Positions 1 to 11,630 of a stretch of DNA of 64,000 nucleotides are shown in pieces (positions within the stretch are counted from its first letter, which is position 1; each line of letters opens with the position of its first letter). Location of the stretch: positions 4,526,001 through 4,590,000 of the forward strand of contig NC_135008.1 of NCBI RefSeq assembly GCF_051020985.1. Direction: 5' to 3'. The position numbers and the translations under genes are program-made. The notes under the pieces were generated by a model that was not told the DNA's origin, made no database searches, and saw only the letters and a list, made by a program, of their open reading frames with translations. The DNA is from Nomia melanderi (taxonomy: Eukaryota; Arthropoda; Insecta; Hymenoptera; Halictidae).

Positions 1-514
1 CCGCGCGTGGCTTTTCGTTGTCCCGCGTCTTCGAGATTGTCGTCGGCGCCCGCTCGATAAACAGTTTACATCCCCCTTCTTCCGGAATTCAGCCGATTCC
101 CGGCCGTAGGTGTGTAACAACGTCCGCCGGCAACTTCCTTGGGCGAGCCGCCGCTCCCCTAGAGCGCAACGCGTCTGCCGTGGGGGTCGGAGCGCGAGGG
201 GTGAGCCAACAATCGCATTTCCCGCCCGAGAATTTGTCGAGCCCATGCAATATCACTGCGGATATTGTTTCGACGCGGAGCAACACGGTTAGCGGCGGCT
301 GTATAGAAAACGACAATAGCGTAAACCCGTGGACGCGCGCAGCCGGCGGGGTTCGGCGAGAGGGATTTTCGGAGGGAGACGTCGAGTGGTCCGAGCGCCG
401 CTCGGAGGAAGAGAGAAAGTGAACGGTTCGGGGAGGCCGCGTGGGAGGACGTTTATTGTCGTCGTCGCGCGAGCCATTTTCCCATCAGTGGCAGTCAATC
501 AGGCCTCTCCGGGC

Positions 515-540
515 TCAGTCAGTCAGTCAGTCAGCCAGCC
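515..540. repeat. CAGT/CAGC tetranucleotide microsatellite
   Basis: About five CAGT units followed by CCAG-type units. The same tetramer family recurs near 12738, 35268 and 55793, so it is a habit of this genome and not a local feature. Confidence 0.85.
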
Positions 541-2591
541 GTGCTCAAGTAGTCTCGCTGGTTGCCGACCTACCGAGCATGGAAATACAATTACCACGCC
601 GGGAACACTATGCCTCGCAGCTCTCTCTCTGGCATTACGTGGCGGCAGCCACCTCGCGCGCCATTCAGCCCGCCGACCGTAATGACGTTTGATTGTGCGC
701 CACCGACGGATATTCGATTAAATAAACAATATTAGATTCGCAAACGGAATACGCGACGTCGTCGACGTCGTAGTCGTCGTTCGCCTTGGTCCCGTTGTCC
801 CGACGTTAACGCGGTTCCCAGTTGCCTCCGCGCCGGATGACGGGGCCGTGATGAAGCTGGAATGTTTCTGCTTTGACGCGACGTCGAATTTACATGTTAT
901 CCATTGTTAATGCCATTTCGAATCCGCGTACCGTGCAGTTTGATTTCTTCATTAGCGTGGCAACTTGTCGATTCTTCTTTGGTTCTTTCTTCGCCGAGTT
1001 GATCGAGCAGCGTTTTCTGTGTTTGATTCGATCGTTTGCGCTCGAAAAGTGACGCGGTTAACAGGCTTACGGAATATTAAGGTAACTATTGCAAGAAAAG
1101 GGTTAATAGCGGGTAATAGAACCATAGGAGGCCGAGAAAAAGGTTCCAGCGCGGTTTATCTTTCTCAGAAGCGGAGAATCGCTGAGAATGCAAGTCAAAG
1201 GAACCGTTATGCTCATTAAATGTAATACCGCGGCGTAAAAAATGTGATGAGTTAATAGTGATGCTGGTTCGCTGTGAACGTAGGAAGACCCGTACGTGTG
1301 GTAACGCGATACTAGATATAATATCGACGCGGTTGAATACATACATCGCGTTGTCGAAATGCAATACGTTATTGAAAGCCGCGGTGATAACTTTGCGCAA
1401 GGATTTATCTGTCTGTGAAGAAAAATCCTCGCTTCGCGCATACGTTTCCATTTCAAAAGTCTCGCGCACCACCATTAATAAATTACGGGGAGAGTGCTAA
1501 ATATAGAATGGTATGAATATTGATCAGATACACGTTCCCGTGAAACTAACGAAAACGTAGAAGTTTTCGATGCAGTATTTCCTCCACCAATCGAAACTAT
1601 TTCACCGTCATTCTCTCGAATATTAAACGCCGGACTTCTATCGGCTGATCTTTCACATTTATTCGAACCGATAAAGCTAATGAACATTAGAATGTATACC
1701 AGATCTCAAAGAGTCGAACAGGTGTGTACAGAAACTTGATTATTCGACGGTGGACGGTACAACGTGTTTAAAGATCGATCGACAATCCAGTCCCCGAAAA
1801 GTTCAGACGCGAAACGTCAAAACCGGACCACCGTCGTTTCCAGGAGCCGACTGGTTTTTTATCGCGCACCACCGGACCCCCATTAAAGGTGTTTACAAAT
1901 GTTTCTCAACGGTTCCGGCCAATTTAGATCCGCGGAACAGAACTTGGACCGTGTAGTTCGTTCAACTCGTGATTCGATTAAAAAATTTCTCGGAAAACCA
2001 GCGGCAACGGAGCCTCTTTAACCGTGAAAATCGCTGGTCCAGAGTTTTTTTTCGGTTCGCCGCGACGATTCGCGACTCGCGTCACGCTTTTCTTGCCTCT
2101 CCCCGCGGAAATTTTATCTATATCGATCGAAAACAGAGGCAAGGCCGGAGTAATCTCAGTTGGAGAACTAAAGAGACACCCGTTCCTCGCTCTGGCAATT
2201 CCTGTGATTGAATGCAGAACTCGATTTTACTTTAACGTCGGCTGTCGCATTCACGGAAGTTGCTTCTTTGCCGGGACCGCAAACGTCTGCACGCGCCAAT
2301 GTTGAACTGATAAGGACATAAGTGAGGCTAAATTCGTTCCCGAGCCATATCCTGAGCAAGATGCCATCCACTACGGACGGCCGGAAATCAGAAAAATTGC
2401 CTCCACTGGGTCGCGTATTTTTCCATCGTCCTTTGCCCGCCTTAAGAAAAATTACCAGCCCGAGGTACGCTTTTTCTCGTTTACGCCGTTAGAGCGATTC
2501 ATGTAAACCAGTCGCCGCTCCGAGGGTTCGTAATAATTATTTCTAACGTCGACCAATCCCACGATTTTACGGTTTCTCGCTCGACCATTTT

Positions 2592-2619
2592 TTCTCTCTC
2601 TCTCTCTCTCTCTCTCTCA
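2592..2619. repeat. CT dinucleotide microsatellite
   Basis: Uninterrupted alternating CT over about 27 bases, preceded by a run of T. The other strand reads GA, the core of GAGA-factor sites in insects, but length alone does not show function. Confidence 0.95.
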
Positions 2620-5600
2620 TCGATAATCAGGAAATGATAGGGGCGATACTGAAATTTTTCGCGGGAACGAGCTTTTCCAATTTACACGTGCATAACCGGC
2701 AGAAATTCGGGACGCAATTAACAGAAAGAACGGGGAAAAATGTAAAGAGACATCGGTGCCGGTATGAATCCGTAACGCGGGCAGTTCGTAAATTAACGCA
2801 TCGATTGCGAAAGTATTCCCCGCTTTGTGCGATACGCGTTTGCCAATCGACGCGTACCGTATTTCGTTTCAATTTGTATATCGGCGCGCGACGCCGATGC
2901 TTTATTGCCGACGCTTAACATCGATACCGAGGAGGGCTTCGTAATTCGCATTCACACGGCAAGTGTATTATCCGCGCGGGGGCCAACGCGCACGCGTCTA
3001 TCGCAATCGCATTGCTCCGCGAAAAAAAAAGAAGAAGCAGGACGAACGCGAGTCTCGGTTTTTCTCGTTTCTTGCGAAAAGCCACGATGGATCTGCGTTC
3101 ATTTGTTCGCGAGATAAATTACTCTTCCCGTTTTTTTTTAACCCGCCATTTCCCGCTAACGATCGAGCCCATAATAAAGTCGTGCTATTACGATTGTGTC
3201 ACCGGCGAAACTTCATTACGAGCTCGAGGTGAATTACACGCGCTGGGAACGTCTTCGGCATTCCTCGATCGACAGAATTCTTTCCCAACGCGTCACTAAA
3301 CGGCGCATAAACAACGCGGAGCGCAATTAAGATAAATTACCCAGTCTATCAAAGACACTTCGGTTTAACGGTGATGCGCGAGAGACGCGGGTCACTCTGA
3401 AAAATAAGTAGAGAAGTTCGCACGGCTCCGCTTATGATTTTATCCCGCGGTACGCGTGACGCGGATGATTGATACACGCGTCGGCCGGTCAGTTTCCAAT
3501 CGTTAACCTTTCGTATCACTCGTCCGCGGCGGCGGACGTTTCAATCTCTCAGCGGCGCGCGATCGCGGCGCGCCTCTGCATTTGGGAAAGACCTAAGGCA
3601 AGAGTGTTTCTATTAATAACATCGGCTGAATAACTTCGGTTGCGCCGCCGACAACCACCGATGCCGCGTCCTCGCGGACCGATACCCCGCGTAATCTCCA
3701 CTTGTCGAACCGCGTTTCGCTCCGCCTCGCGTTGCCTGTCACGCGGGCGCGTTCCGCGTCGTTATTAATCCCCGATCGGGCCCGCGCGTCGTCGACGTTA
3801 TCTGCGCCGGGCTGCGTCCCACGGACGTTGCGAAAGGATTTCAATTTATCGGGCGAGCGGTGGAAAGCTAGAGGACGCCGCGGCACGTTCCCAGCTCCGC
3901 GGAGAAAAATCGGCGACGGACGATCTCGGCGCTGCCGTTCCTCCCGTGTAATCAGTTAAAACGTCCCGCCCGTTAATTGGTACGTCGCGATCCGCTAGCT
4001 TAAACGGCGGGGACCGCGCGCGCGCTCACGCCCGCCGATAGCGATACGAAACGATTAGTCCTGCCGGGAGCGAGCACACTTTTCCCATCGTGCTCGGTGT
4101 ACCGATACCACGGCCAGATACCCGGCCGATGTTTAACTCGCCAGGCCGTCGATTAAGCGCGTCGTGGCCGCGGACGCCCTTGGCTGCGCTTCGGGATCGG
4201 TGAAAGTAAGGCGACAGGGTTCGTTTCGTCGTCGGCTGGTTATGAACGGCCGCGGCTAGTTTCTTCGTTAACACCCCTCGACAAGTGACTTTCTAGTTTA
4301 TTGTGCACCTGTTAGCGGTTCAGCTCGACGTGTCCGGTAACTGAGTTATAGACCAATCGGCTGGTTGGACTTCAGGCAGTCAGTCAAGCTTACGACACAA
4401 TGCGCGGCTACACAATAGTTTAAACGACGTTGCGTGGCTCGGGCGGAACGAGATCTTTCGTGGGGAATGGAGACATAAAAGAATGGTCGTTCGAATAGGA
4501 ACGGCAGTCACGTAAATTAATACGAAATTGGAATCCTCGGGAAAGCCGCGGCGGCCTCGCGGCTGAACGAAAGGAGCCGAGGAATCGAGACGCGGCGGAA
4601 CTGGGACAAGAGGTCTAATTATTGTCGACATTATTAGTGCTCGCGGTAACAGAAATCGCGGAGAATGAAGGCCGGGTGAATAGACGTCGGAGGGCGGGAA
4701 GGCGATAGATGGCTGACTCGTAAACGCCGCGCGCGTCTCGTCTACGTGGAACGCTCGGGGAAGGAAACCAGAAGCGGCCTGGCTTCGGGTATAGACGCGC
4801 ATTATGTCTCCGTCCGCCTCGCAGCGAGCCGCGTGACGTGACGTGAGTGTTCCAGACAACCTAATTACATCACAACATAGCGCCGCGCTATGGGCTACCC
4901 TCTCCTACATTCTCGCCCACCTATAAACCACCTTTCCTCCGGGACCTCCGTTTTCTCCTACCCTCGCCGTCTCCCGACCCTCGCGCGCGCCGGAACTCCT
5001 CTCCTCGTCTCGCGTCCCGCGGTACCGAACGAACGAGCGAGACGGTCGCGTCCATACTTGGTACAATGTAGATCGGCTACCGAGCATAGACCCGGTCGAA
5101 AAGCGGTACGCCGGAATAGTTTAAATTAAGATTATCCGTCCAACGATTCGCGTGTTCGCCGATAATCCAGGTGGTTTTTTGAATGCTTTATACGCGTTTT
5201 ACGAGATCGCGGTTACGGGCAGCGTCTAATTAGAAACGGAATGCTCGGCCGGTTCCCTAACGTACGGTAATTACTGTTTCACCGGGGCTACACTTTTCCC
5301 GAAACATCTTTGTCGGCAGTCGTTACCGGACGGTGGACGGCTCGCCGCGCCGAAGATTCAGACGGGTGGAGAAATAAAAGGGAAGCGGACGCGGATAAGG
5401 AACTGTGACTAATAATGGGACCGGCGTTACGTTCGCTCGTTGGCATTGGTGCTCGGCTCCTTATGCAACGCGAATAAATACGGTGATTTTACGGGCGCGT
5501 AAAATACCGAGGCGTTGGATTACGTCGACGAGGGATCCTGTTCGGCGGAGAGTACGCGGAGAGGAGCACGGCGTGGCATGCGCGGCTCCCGCAATCGTCA

Positions 5601-5711
5601 CCGATAAATTTTAATTGTTCGCGAACGGTCTTAATTACGACGGGCGGCTCGTCCCCCGCGAACCCGGGACAAGCAGCCTCGTTAAAAAGTATCGAGCGTT
5701 GAATCGCCGCC

Positions 5712-5741
5712 ACTTAATTACCGAGGCGCATTATTAATTAA
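5712..5741. promoter_or_regulatory. TAATTA-type homeodomain word pair
   Basis: Two AT-rich words, CTTAATTA and TTATTAATTAA, sit about 20 bases apart in CpG-rich DNA. They match the general TAATTA core bound by homeodomain proteins. Whether they are bound cannot be known from sequence, since such words are common by chance. Confidence 0.2.
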
Positions 5742-6810
5742 CTCCGTGCATTCGCTGACTGCCTCGACAGTTAATAAACACGGAATTAACGTCCGAGCTT
5801 CGGGAATCATCGGTGGCCTGCCGACGTATACCTTCCCGATGCGTTCAATTAAGAACGCGTGGGAGTCGATGATCTTCGGATCGGCATAAGTTATGCACTC
5901 GATTCCGAAGTGGATCCGCGCGGTATCTATATCATTTTTAATTAACTCGCGTCTATGAGTGAGAGGCTGAATCGCTTCCTACACGGAAACACCGGCCGGT
6001 TGGGCATTTAATACGAAACACCCGGCGATATTAATGATTGTAACAGTAGCACACCGGTTAGTTATACTTACAAATCAAACGGATACCAGAGAGCGAGGAA
6101 TTTAGATGAGAATGCAGGAAAATATAAATAGAAAACGCGCACCGGCCGGATTGCAGGCCGCGAGGTAAACGGCGAAGAATGCGGCCTATTATAATCATCG
6201 CCGGGGCATTGCGGAGCAGTATCTCTAATTATTCCTGACCAGGAGTCTTCAGGTTCCACCCAGGGAGCTCGGGACGCATCGCGGGGTATCCATAATAAAA
6301 ATAACTTTCGTTCATTACGGTGATCACGGTTTGTTAGCCGCGAGCTATGGGCCTGGGCTCGCAGCGAAACAATCGCGGCGTTGCGAACGCGGTCGGACAA
6401 ACCGCATAAATTTCACCGGGCGACGCGCAACATACTTCGGCCGTCGTTCGGGAGTCACGCAACGGGCAGCGTCGCAACGCTCCGGACACGCGAGAAGCCA
6501 CGTACAGCGCGCCGGGCCCCGTCGTCACGAGATTTCAAGAAAACCGCGCCGCGCCGGTTCAAAAACACCCGGTACACGGCCGATCTCCCGATCGAGATTC
6601 GATCCCGGCCCGATCGTCCGCGGCGTACGTACCTCGCATTCCACGGGATCCGGCGATCCGGTGTGCACGGAATATAATATGTAGCGCCCGCAGTTAGACC
6701 GCGGCGGAGGCCGGGGAGCGAGCGGAACGGAGCAAGCGGTCGCAAGAAATCCAGCGCCGCTGCCATTCCTGAATCAGGCCGCACGGTAGCCGCGCACGTC
6801 CCGACAACTT

Positions 6811-6841
6811 GATTAATAGCCTTAATTAAGATATTTAATTG
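6811..6841. promoter_or_regulatory. TAATTA-type homeodomain word cluster
   Basis: GATTAAT, the palindrome CTTAATTAAG and ATTTAATT lie within 31 bases. This is a dense cluster of homeodomain-like cores in CpG-rich surroundings and a reasonable candidate for part of an enhancer. It is an inference from motif density only. Confidence 0.25.
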
Positions 6842-6923
6842 CTTTTATTTTTATTTGCCGTCGCTGGCTACGGAACGGCGACGTCGCGACAGCGGCCGAA
6901 GGGCAGGGCGAGCTTGACAGAAC

Positions 6924-6969
6924 AGAGAGAGAGAGAGAGAGGGAGAGTGATAAATAGAGAGAGAGAGGG
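6924..6969. repeat. Interrupted GA microsatellite
   Basis: Two GA runs (about 6924-6941 and 6956-6967) separated by a short interruption containing GATAAATA. It is followed by two GGATCC words around 6971-6983. Simple-sequence DNA. Confidence 0.9.
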
Positions 6970-8306
6970 AGGATCCAGGGATCCTGGCGCTAGCCTGGCT
7001 CTTTCCGAGGGTCGCCAGAAGGAAATCAGGTCCGAGGAACGCGCGTCATACTCGTCGCCGGCGCGCGGATTACGAGCGACGCGTGTGCCCGCCGCTCGTA
7101 ACCTTTAACGACTCCGGCGTGTATACACGGTTCCCTCGCGTGGCCTCTACACCGATAATTAGTCAAATAGTCGTCGCTTTATTTCGCTCGGATCGCGTGG
7201 ATGCTACCTGAGAGTCGTCCGGGGTCGCGCAAAGGCGAACGCGGAGAAATGTTATCGCGATGGCCGCCTCTAGCCTTTACGAACCACAAACGGCCGGCGA
7301 CTAATTGATGAGGCGTAACGAAGACAATGTGACGAGTGAAGACATTACGCTCGTTAGGCAATCGCGATTGGTACCGGCGATCGGTTATTGAAACCCCGAG
7401 TTAATATGCCTCGCGCGGAGGAGTACGTATTACACGTACACACGTGCCGCTCGGAACGATCCCGAGGATCGGAACGAACCATGGCGGTCGTGAAATTAAG
7501 ATTTATGGCGTTTGTTCGCGATCGAACGCGTCGAGACCTGTGCCCGACGTGTACCCGGCCGACCGGCACTTATTCCGCCGATCGAACGCGATAATGCGCA
7601 ATTTGTTTTCAGCAAAACTGAATGTAAATTGGTCGCGCGAGCGACGGAGAACTGGAGCCGCTCGCACAATAAAATCGAAACTCGTAACGGTAATGAATCC
7701 CCGCTCCAACGCGCCGATGCTGTAAGCTCGCATTTTATTGCGCAACAGCCCCCGCCAATAAAAACCGCTTCGCTATCCGGGTAATCAGTAGTAAAAGTCA
7801 GCGATGCACGGACAGCGCTAATTCTTCGCGTCGAACGGCGCGCGTTGATAATGCCCGTGCAGAACTAATCCTTGCGGAGGTACCCGTTCGTAAAGGACTC
7901 TCTGCCTACATGAATTATTCTCCGCCTCCCGCTTGTCCACCGCGGACAAGACCATCCGAACACGACGCTCGTTGCGGCGCGGCGATAAATTCACCGATTT
8001 TTCCGCGCGTCATTTTTCTCCGGGCGAAATTAATCGCGACGTTGTATCGGGCGACCTCGATATCCCGCCGGGCGGCGCGCGGAGTCGCCGCGGTGGGCTC
8101 GCGCGTTGCGGCGGGGTGTCTTGAAAGGGGAGCAGTCGACGGCGTCATAAACCGTCGCGCCATTGTCCGTCGCCGCCGGCAGACAATACGGGCAATCACG
8201 TATGAAGGAATCGGTGATTGTTTCGTTTTCGTCTCGCGCGCGCGCCGACGGGAGAGGGTTGTTAGGTTTAGGCGCGGTCCAGCCGAGTGGGAGGAAGAGA
8301 GCGACA

Positions 8307-8331
8307 CAGGAGGAGGAGGAGGAGGAGGAGC
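8307..8331. repeat. AGG trinucleotide microsatellite
   Basis: About eight AGG units. It lies inside the stop-poor patch and would read as a run of Glu or Arg in some frames, which helps create long spurious open frames here. Confidence 0.95.
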
Positions 8332-9164
8332 AGAGATACTCCCGGTTTCCTCGGTGTTTGCCGGCACACGTACGACGCGGCCGCGAAAGTACACTTGGAC
8401 ACGGACGGACGTGGCTCGAAGTTGTGGTCGACGCCGAGCGACGCGACGCCGAGCCGTACGTGTGCGCGCGCGGTCCGAGCATCGGGGGATGACGCCGGGC
8501 CGGCTCTCAGAATGGAACAATCAGCCGAGAATCAAGCGACCGCTTGTTTCATATGCAGGGTAGACGGACGCCCGGCGCTCGCCTCTCCTCCAAGTGGACG
8601 AACAATACGACGCGCGACAATTATTGCAATTATCGTCCCGAAACTCCGGCATCCGCCGAGAGACCCGGCGAAAGGATACGCCGCTGACAAGCCAAGGCGG
8701 ACCCATTTCCATGTAAATGCTGGACGCGATCGCGACTACGCCGCCGCTCCCTCGCACGTTCGACGTCTGTGAGACGTTTCAGCTCGGTGCTCTCGCCGGG
8801 ATCGCGGGTGAGCCGTGTTTGTCTAGCGATATGCAAATCCCGGGATCGCGAGTGAGGGACAGATTTCATTTGGAAAGGTCTATGGTACTCGGATCTCTGT
8901 GCCGTTGTGAGGTTACTCTGGCGTCGGTCACGTGGAAGATACAGTTGTCCCTTCACGCGGCGAAGGTACTCTAAAGGTTTCATTAAAATGCAGCTATCAA
9001 AATCAAATATACGACTCCCTGGATTCAATTCATCTCTGAAATTCTTTGTTGGATTGAAGAAGGAACTGGGTACGATGTCGAACGCGAGAGCAGGGAATAA
9101 GAGAATTAGAAGAAAAAGAGGAAAAAGTACAAAAATTTGGAGCTATTTCCCCATAAATGTACAC

Positions 9165-9235
9165 TCTCGCTTACTTTATTTTTACTGACTGTAAAACTCA
9201 GTCGAGACTGTAAAGTCTCGCTTACTTTATTTTTA
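9165..9235. repeat. 51-bp-spaced direct duplication
   Basis: The 20-base word beginning TCTCGCTTAC and ending in TATTTTTA occurs at 9165-9184 and again at 9216-9235, exactly 51 bases apart. The spacing is a multiple of three, so the overlapping open frame shows the same six residues twice. This looks like a local tandem duplication with diverged spacer. Confidence 0.85.
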
Positions 9236-9241
9236 AGTAAG
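9187..9241. repeat. Three consecutive small inverted repeats
   Basis: Arms 9187-9191/9199-9203 (GACTG/CAGTC), 9203-9209/9214-9220 (CGAGACT/AGTCTCG) and 9221-9227/9235-9241 (CTTACTT/AAGTAAG) are each perfectly complementary. They follow one another almost without gaps. The second and third stems share the duplicated TCTCGCTTAC word, so part of the structure arises from the duplication. A short RNA of this stretch would fold into three stacked hairpins. Confidence 0.7.
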
Positions 9242-9250
9242 AATCAGGTA

Positions 9251-11386
9251 GCCAGAGTTCCAGAACCTGGTCCCTCCTTGCAATTAAGCATACTGACGTT
9301 CGCAAAAGGTCATTCCACATGCACCACGGTGGAGATACACGCGGATGAGAATATTTTTGATTTTTCCGCACCTCGGCGAGAAGGACATTTGGACAATTGC
9401 CTACCATATAACCGAACATTCTTGTTCATCAGTGAATTACTCAGTCCCCGGTTCAGCTCGAACAATCGATTGGAAAACGTTCGCGGCATTGACCGGCACG
9501 GCACGAAGACCACTGGCGTTATTTCGCCGGTTCCCGGAGTTCAGGCGAAAGAAGCCTATCCGACCTTTGTTCGTTTACGGTCAGGGTCGCGACGAGGTCC
9601 GAGGTGAACGGGCGCGCGTGTACCGGCGGGAGAAAGAAATGCGACGGTAGCAGCCGGCACAATCGTTGCCCAATTAACTCCGTCGTCGGAGGGCTTCTGG
9701 TAACCGCAACAATAACCTTCGTGGAGGGTCGCAGGCACCCTCGGCTCGAGCATCGAGGTGCGAGGGCGAGGCGACGACGGATGAGAAGCCCCCGACGACA
9801 AAGTCTCACGGGGGTGGTTGTTGGAGGGCGGACGAGAGAAACACAGACACGACACTTCATCAGTTCCAGCGGCAGCCGGCATTGTCATTTATATGCGCGA
9901 TACGTGCCTGCGCCCTTTGTGACTTTTTCTCCGTCCCGTTCGCCGTCTCCGTCGCGCCAGCTCGACATCCTCCTCCCGTTCAGCCGCGTTCCACTCTTTC
10001 CCGTCCTTCCGGAGGCACCAGCCAGTTCCCTAACCATCGTTAGTCGCGATCGCGTGCGTACAACATTATACGCGGAACCACCAACGACGACGAGGCGTCC
10101 TCTTTAGAAATTTGTTTCTTTGTCTCGGCGTACCTCTTTTTCTTCCCTCTGTCCGTTGTCATTGCCATCGTTTTCGTCGTCGACGTCGCGCGTTTCTTGC
10201 GCCTGCCCGCGATGGTGTTGGTGGCCGCAGCCGCCTCGCGCATACAACGCTCCGATGCGACCCGTAATCCGCGCGCTCGCCCGGGAAAATAAAAAACAAG
10301 GGAAAAAGAACGGGGGGTGGGGGGAGCGGCGAGAGAAAGAGAGGGCGAGGGAGAGGGAGGGAGGAGAAAAAAGGAAAGCGCCTGCAACCGCGGGCTCGCT
10401 TCTCCGTGACCCTCCGACGACGATGGATGCTCGACAATGCCGGGTATTCGTGGCGCGACGCGCCGCGGCGCATCGGCTTAGAGAACTCCCGGAATGGCGC
10501 GAACGAGCGCCCGTTCATTTGCTACCGATCGCAGTCGACGACTCTGCCTCTTTTTTCGAACTCGGTCATGGCTTTTTCTGGTACCCATACTTCAGACTAC
10601 TCGCGTCTGTTGCCCCCGTCCTGACAACCGGTGCCAGATTCGAGCTCTTTCCCCGCGGCTCTCCTCCCTTTTCTTCTTTTTGGCTTCGCGTCGGGCGACG
10701 TCGATGAATGTGTGTTTCGCGTTTTAAGGATGGAACACGGAAACGTTTTTTCCCCCCTTCCGGCGCTAGGCTTCGACTACGGGGGATCGAACGTTTGCGC
10801 TTCTGTTCTTTAGACGCGTCCTTTTCAATTCTACTGAAATTCCGACGGAAATGAGGGAAATCCGACGGAATTTTATGGTAGATCCGGCATTCGTTAAAAT
10901 CCCGATGCGCAATCGTTTCGGCGTAGCGGATTCCAGCGGAAGATGGATTCGGTTTTTCGTGTAGGAGAATGGGGACTAGTCCACGTCGAAACTTCCATTA
11001 CGTACCATTCAAATCCCCGATAACGCGGCGCCCATAGTCATGTCACGGCGATCAATACTACGCGCCCTTTCATTGATTCGAACGTAATTGCATTTACTTG
11101 GGCGTTTTCGCCCAGAAACCTAGTGACATTGACGTTCACCTTCGGGCTATTCATCTATCGCCTACCCCACACTCCGCCGGCACCCTTCGTAAGTGAAGTC
11201 AATGAAACTGACCTTTCTCATGTAAATGCGACGTGATTGGCAGCGGGTGTCCCGCGCGGCGACGAATTAAAGCTTTAAAGATAAGCGAGACGTGAACCGC
11301 ATTCTGCGACACGCTGGGAAACCGTACCCGATCGCGAGGGAATTTTTGTAGCCGCTCGCTGATCGCGGGACGATACATTAGAATTC
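9251..11386. other. Non-coding region with pyrimidine-rich and purine-rich blocks
   Basis: No recognisable gene. Roughly 9900-10020 and 10115-10200 are pyrimidine-rich on the plus strand, and 10300-10380 is purine-rich with two G6 runs. Long overlapping frames on both strands (up to 195 codons near 10120-10707) are low-complexity and Arg/Ser/Pro-rich, as expected from such composition. Confidence 0.5.
10312..10379 (+). repeat. G-run pair and purine tract
   Basis: Two runs of six G separated by a single T (10312-10324) lead into about 55 bases that are almost entirely purine. The G runs could form a G-quadruplex on the plus strand, and the purine tract could form triplex DNA. Only the composition is directly visible. 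Confidence 0.55.
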
Positions 11387-11477
11387 GAAAAAGAGGAGGA
11401 GGAAGAAGGAGAAGAAGGAGAATAAGAATAAGAAGAAGAAGAAGAAGGATCGGAGGGGGGAGAAGAGGGAGGAGAGT
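11387..11477. repeat. GAA/GGA purine microsatellite
   Basis: About 90 bases almost entirely of A and G on the plus strand, mixing GAA, GGA and AATAAG units and ending in a G6 run. Strand-asymmetric simple sequence; the minus strand gives Ser/Leu/Pro-rich spurious frames. Confidence 0.9.
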
Positions 11478-11536
11478 AACGCATACCTTGAAAATTGTGT
11501 GACCCCGATGGGATTGATACGGGCATATTATTACAG

Positions 11537-11630
11537 CCGCGTAATTACGAGCCGCGTGATTGTATGTTAATGAAATTTTGTTTTGAATATAGTAGAGTAA
11601 CTGTTCGCCTCGATGAATTTTTTTTCTCTG
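11537..11630 (+). other. Splice-bounded open segment, unknown
   Basis: The segment begins after TATTATTACAG and ends at CTG followed by GTAAGTTG, a near-consensus 5' splice site. Only one frame is open, and it contains the stretch YSRVTVRLDEFFFS. The 94 bases are AT-richer and CpG-poorer than the surroundings. Against it, the 3' splice site has a poor pyrimidine tract, the frame continues open well past the donor, and I recognise no protein family. It could be an exon of a gene with very large introns or chance. Confidence 0.15.

Larger units (their letters stand above)
1..8970. other. CpG-rich non-coding region
   Basis: No open frame here resembles a known protein family and I found no tRNA or rRNA. 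The DNA is dense in CpG words, broken by short AT-rich homeodomain-like words, for example TAATTA-type clusters at 5712-5741 and 6811-6841. Named repeats inside are a CAGT run near 515, a CT run near 2592, GA runs near 6924 and an AGG run near 8307. A GTC/CGT-rich patch lies at 754-781. Around 4828-4845 the word TGACGTGACGTGA gives two overlapping CRE-like half sites. From about 7910 to 8560 frames of more than 200 codons are open on both strands; I read this as stop depletion in CpG-rich DNA, not as genes. Most likely intronic or intergenic insect DNA. Confidence 0.6.
8971..9250. other. AT-rich, CpG-poor insert-like segment
   Basis: Base composition shifts abruptly from the CpG-rich flanks to AT-rich DNA with few CpG. 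It contains a 51-bp-spaced duplication and a chain of three small hairpins at its right end. A frame of 156 codons starting at 9137 runs through it, but it contains the duplicated SLTLFL word produced by the repeat and resembles no family I know. An old transposon fragment is possible; I see no recognisable transposase or terminal repeats. Confidence 0.4.
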
